From Rhizorhapis sp036570425 (GTDB lineage: Bacteria > Pseudomonadota > Alphaproteobacteria > Sphingomonadales > Sphingomonadaceae): a stretch of 64,000 nt of DNA. Under the pieces are notes generated by a model. It ran no database searches and had not been told where the DNA came from. It saw nothing but the letters and a program-made list of their open reading frames with translations. Below, piece after piece: positions 63,001-64,000 of this stretch. The position numbers and the translations under genes were made by a program. The DNA is taken from positions 248,001-312,000 of the forward strand of contig DATCYF010000003.1 in NCBI GenBank assembly GCA_036570425.1, written 5' to 3'. How positions within the stretch are numbered: position 1 is the first letter of the stretch; each line of letters begins with the position of its first letter.

Positions 63001-63221
63001 GCCGCGCCGTCAACTTGGCCCTGCCGGAAGCCGACGTCCAAGCAAGGTGCGCGGAAAGCGGCGTTTCCATCAGCTCGATCGAACCGCTCAAGTCAGGCGG
63101 AACCCATCTGGTCTGCGTAACAAGGGATGGTGCCGACGAGATGCGGCTGCGCCTGCAGGATCATGTGATCGCGGGCGTTGTGCAGCGGTTCCCATTCTAC
63201 GGCGCAAGGGTGCCTTGGTGA
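62997..63221 (+). CDS. small conserved hypothetical protein
   Basis: A 74-residue protein, MSRAVNLALPEADVQARCAESG, then GGTHLVCVTRDGADEMRLRLQ and FPFYGARVPW. It starts with GTG inside the stop of the DUF2384 gene. No motif is recognised. The compact alternating pattern suggests a small alpha/beta fold. I recall related plasmid proteins of this length. Confidence 0.68.
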   Translation: MSRAVNLALPEADVQARCAESGVSISSIEPLKSGGTHLVCVTRDGADEMRLRLQDHVIAGVVQRFPFYGARVPW

Positions 63222-63260
63222 TCGTGCCGGGGCCTTACCAATCGACGAAGGAGTGCCTCA

Positions 63261-63632
63261 ATGAACCTGGACTTCTCTCTGGCGCATGGCCTCAACGCTG
63301 CGGTCGCTTCTACCGACGAGACTGAGACGAGGCTCTCCGCCGCCGCCAGCGCTGCGAACCTGAGGTCAAACGACGCGCTTTCGCGGTTCGACATTTACCG
63401 TGCCAGCCATGTGAGGCTCACGTCGACCCTGTTCGGCGGAGGAGATTGGCGTTGGCGGCTCACCGGCGCGTCAGGTGCCGTCGTTGCCGACTGCGGCGGA
63501 TACCGCAACGAAGCCCAGTGCCTCGCCGCCGTCAGCGCGCTGCGCCTTGAGGCCGGCTTCGCAGCGATCTTCACCGAAACGGATCCCGAGCCCAAACGCG
63601 GAAAGGACTCCCATGCCGCTAGATCCCTCTGA
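63261..63632 (+). CDS. conserved hypothetical protein
   Basis: A 123-residue protein with a helical start (MNLDFSLAHGLNAAVASTDE), a middle part DIYRASHVRLTSTLFGGGDWRWRLTGASG and a polar C-terminus. No known family is recognised. It lies 39 bases after the previous gene with GGAG upstream and overlaps the next small gene by 20 bases, so it is part of the cluster. Confidence 0.65.
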   Translation: MNLDFSLAHGLNAAVASTDETETRLSAAASAANLRSNDALSRFDIYRASHVRLTSTLFGGGDWRWRLTGASGAVVADCGGYRNEAQCLAAVSALRLEAGFAAIFTETDPEPKRGKDSHAARSL

Positions 63633-63765
63633 AGAAGTCGAGCTGCTCGAGCGCTTCGGCATCACCAAAGCGCCGGCATACCAGTATCATTATCGTGACT
63701 GGCGGTACTCCAACCTCGACGACGCCGTTGCGCAGGCCAGGCGTGACGCGGCGCGCAGCACATAA
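63613..63765 (+). CDS. small conserved hypothetical protein
   Basis: A 50-residue protein, MPLDPSEEVELLERFGITKA, then PAYQYHYRDWRYSNLDDAVAQARR. The aromatic YQYHYRDWRYSNL segment recurs in small proteins I recall from this group. ATG at 63613 has AAAGGA upstream and lies inside the end of the previous gene. Confidence 0.6.
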   Translation: MPLDPSEEVELLERFGITKAPAYQYHYRDWRYSNLDDAVAQARRDAARST

Positions 63766-63780
63766 TCGAAGGAACTCCCA

Positions 63781-63909
63781 ATGGCGAAAAGCCAGCGCCG
63801 AAGCAGCAAAGAGCCACGCAAGCCGAAGAAGGCCCCTTTGCCAAAACAGAACGCCTCCAATCCTTCCAAAAAGGGCCTGGTTGAAAAGCCGGCGGAACGG
63901 CAGCCCTGA
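63781..63909 (+). CDS. very small basic protein
   Basis: A 42-residue lysine/arginine-rich protein (MAKSQRRSSKEPRKPKKAPL, then NPSKKGLVEKPAERQP). GAAGGA is 10 bases upstream of the ATG. Low complexity and strong positive charge suggest nucleic acid binding, or a short disordered peptide. Its position in a run of small genes with good spacing supports translation. Confidence 0.5.
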   Translation: MAKSQRRSSKEPRKPKKAPLPKQNASNPSKKGLVEKPAERQP

Positions 63910-63924
63910 TCGAGGAGCCCGCAC

Positions 63925-64000
63925 ATGGCGATCGTACGATGCCGGATGCATGCGCCGCATGGCGGCGATGCAGATTTTATCGCGGCGGTCGAACCGCTGG
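63925..64000 (+). CDS. 5' part of a conserved small-gene (partial)
   Basis: An ATG at 63925 opens MAIVRCRMHAPHGGDADFIA... and the frame is still open at the window end. The beginning, with RCRMHAP and a later EPL, resembles the start of a short sphingomonad plasmid protein I recall, but too little is visible to name it. GAGGAG lies 9 bases upstream. Confidence 0.5.
   Translation, partial: MAIVRCRMHAPHGGDADFIAAVEPL

Overview
The window is a 64 kb stretch of high-GC DNA that looks like part of a large conjugative plasmid or integrative element from an alphaproteobacterium, most likely a sphingomonad (Sphingomonas/Sphingobium/Novosphingobium/Erythrobacter group). This rests on the F-type transfer genes in the sphingomonad arrangement, several small families I recall mainly from sphingomonads (DUF6437-, DUF6915- and DUF6878-like), and GTTC-N7-GTTC direct repeats of the alphaproteobacterial LexA-box type. 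I see no rRNA, tRNA, CRISPR array or insertion sequence.

Layout. (1) 1-10.4 kb, plus strand: a tightly overlapping F-type type IV secretion operon: small membrane protein, TrbI, an S26 (TraF-like) signal peptidase, TraW, TraU, TrbC, TraN, thioredoxin-like TraF, TraH, TraG. (2) 10.6-33.7 kb, minus strand: a defence island of one long gene string, ZorA-ZorB-ZorC-ZorD (type I Zorya), DruH-DruE (type III Druantia), a MmeI-like single-chain restriction-modification enzyme, and a DUF262/DUF1524/AlbA_2 fusion. (3) 33.8-41.4 kb: a small basic protein diverging from a LexA-like S24 repressor with an SOS-type box between them, an HNH nuclease, then relaxase, coupling protein and a ribbon-helix-helix protein, read in the order RHH - coupling protein - relaxase as in R388 trwABC. 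(4) 41.37-41.83 kb: an untranslated region with dyads and a sequence resembling the F nic site, the best oriT candidate. (5) 41.8-49.2 kb: a block resembling a plasmid leading region: SSB, ArdC antirestriction protein, a large ParB-like protein, a DUF2493 protein and small conserved proteins, nearly all read toward the putative oriT. (6) 49.6-53.4 kb, plus strand: a four-gene operon behind a LexA-type box: DprA-like, phosphoribosyltransferase, second DprA-like, and a degenerate HAD domain fused to a second phosphoribosyltransferase. I do not recognise this as a characterised system; it is the best candidate here for something undescribed. (7) 53.5-64 kb: a DUF6933-like protein, a RES/Xre toxin-antitoxin pair, a methyltransferase/strawberry-notch helicase, a CHC2-Toprim primase-like protein, lytic transglycosylase, thermonuclease, and a run of small conserved plasmid genes.

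How it may work together: the element makes an F-type pilus, and coupling protein plus MobF relaxase feed it from the putative oriT. The leading-region genes would enter the recipient first and are oriented so that the incoming strand is their template, which would allow early SSB and antirestriction expression. Zorya, Druantia, the restriction enzyme and the GmrSD/AlbA-like fusion would defend the host against phage. SOS control is suggested at three places. All functions are inferred from sequence features and remembered family knowledge; no database search was run.
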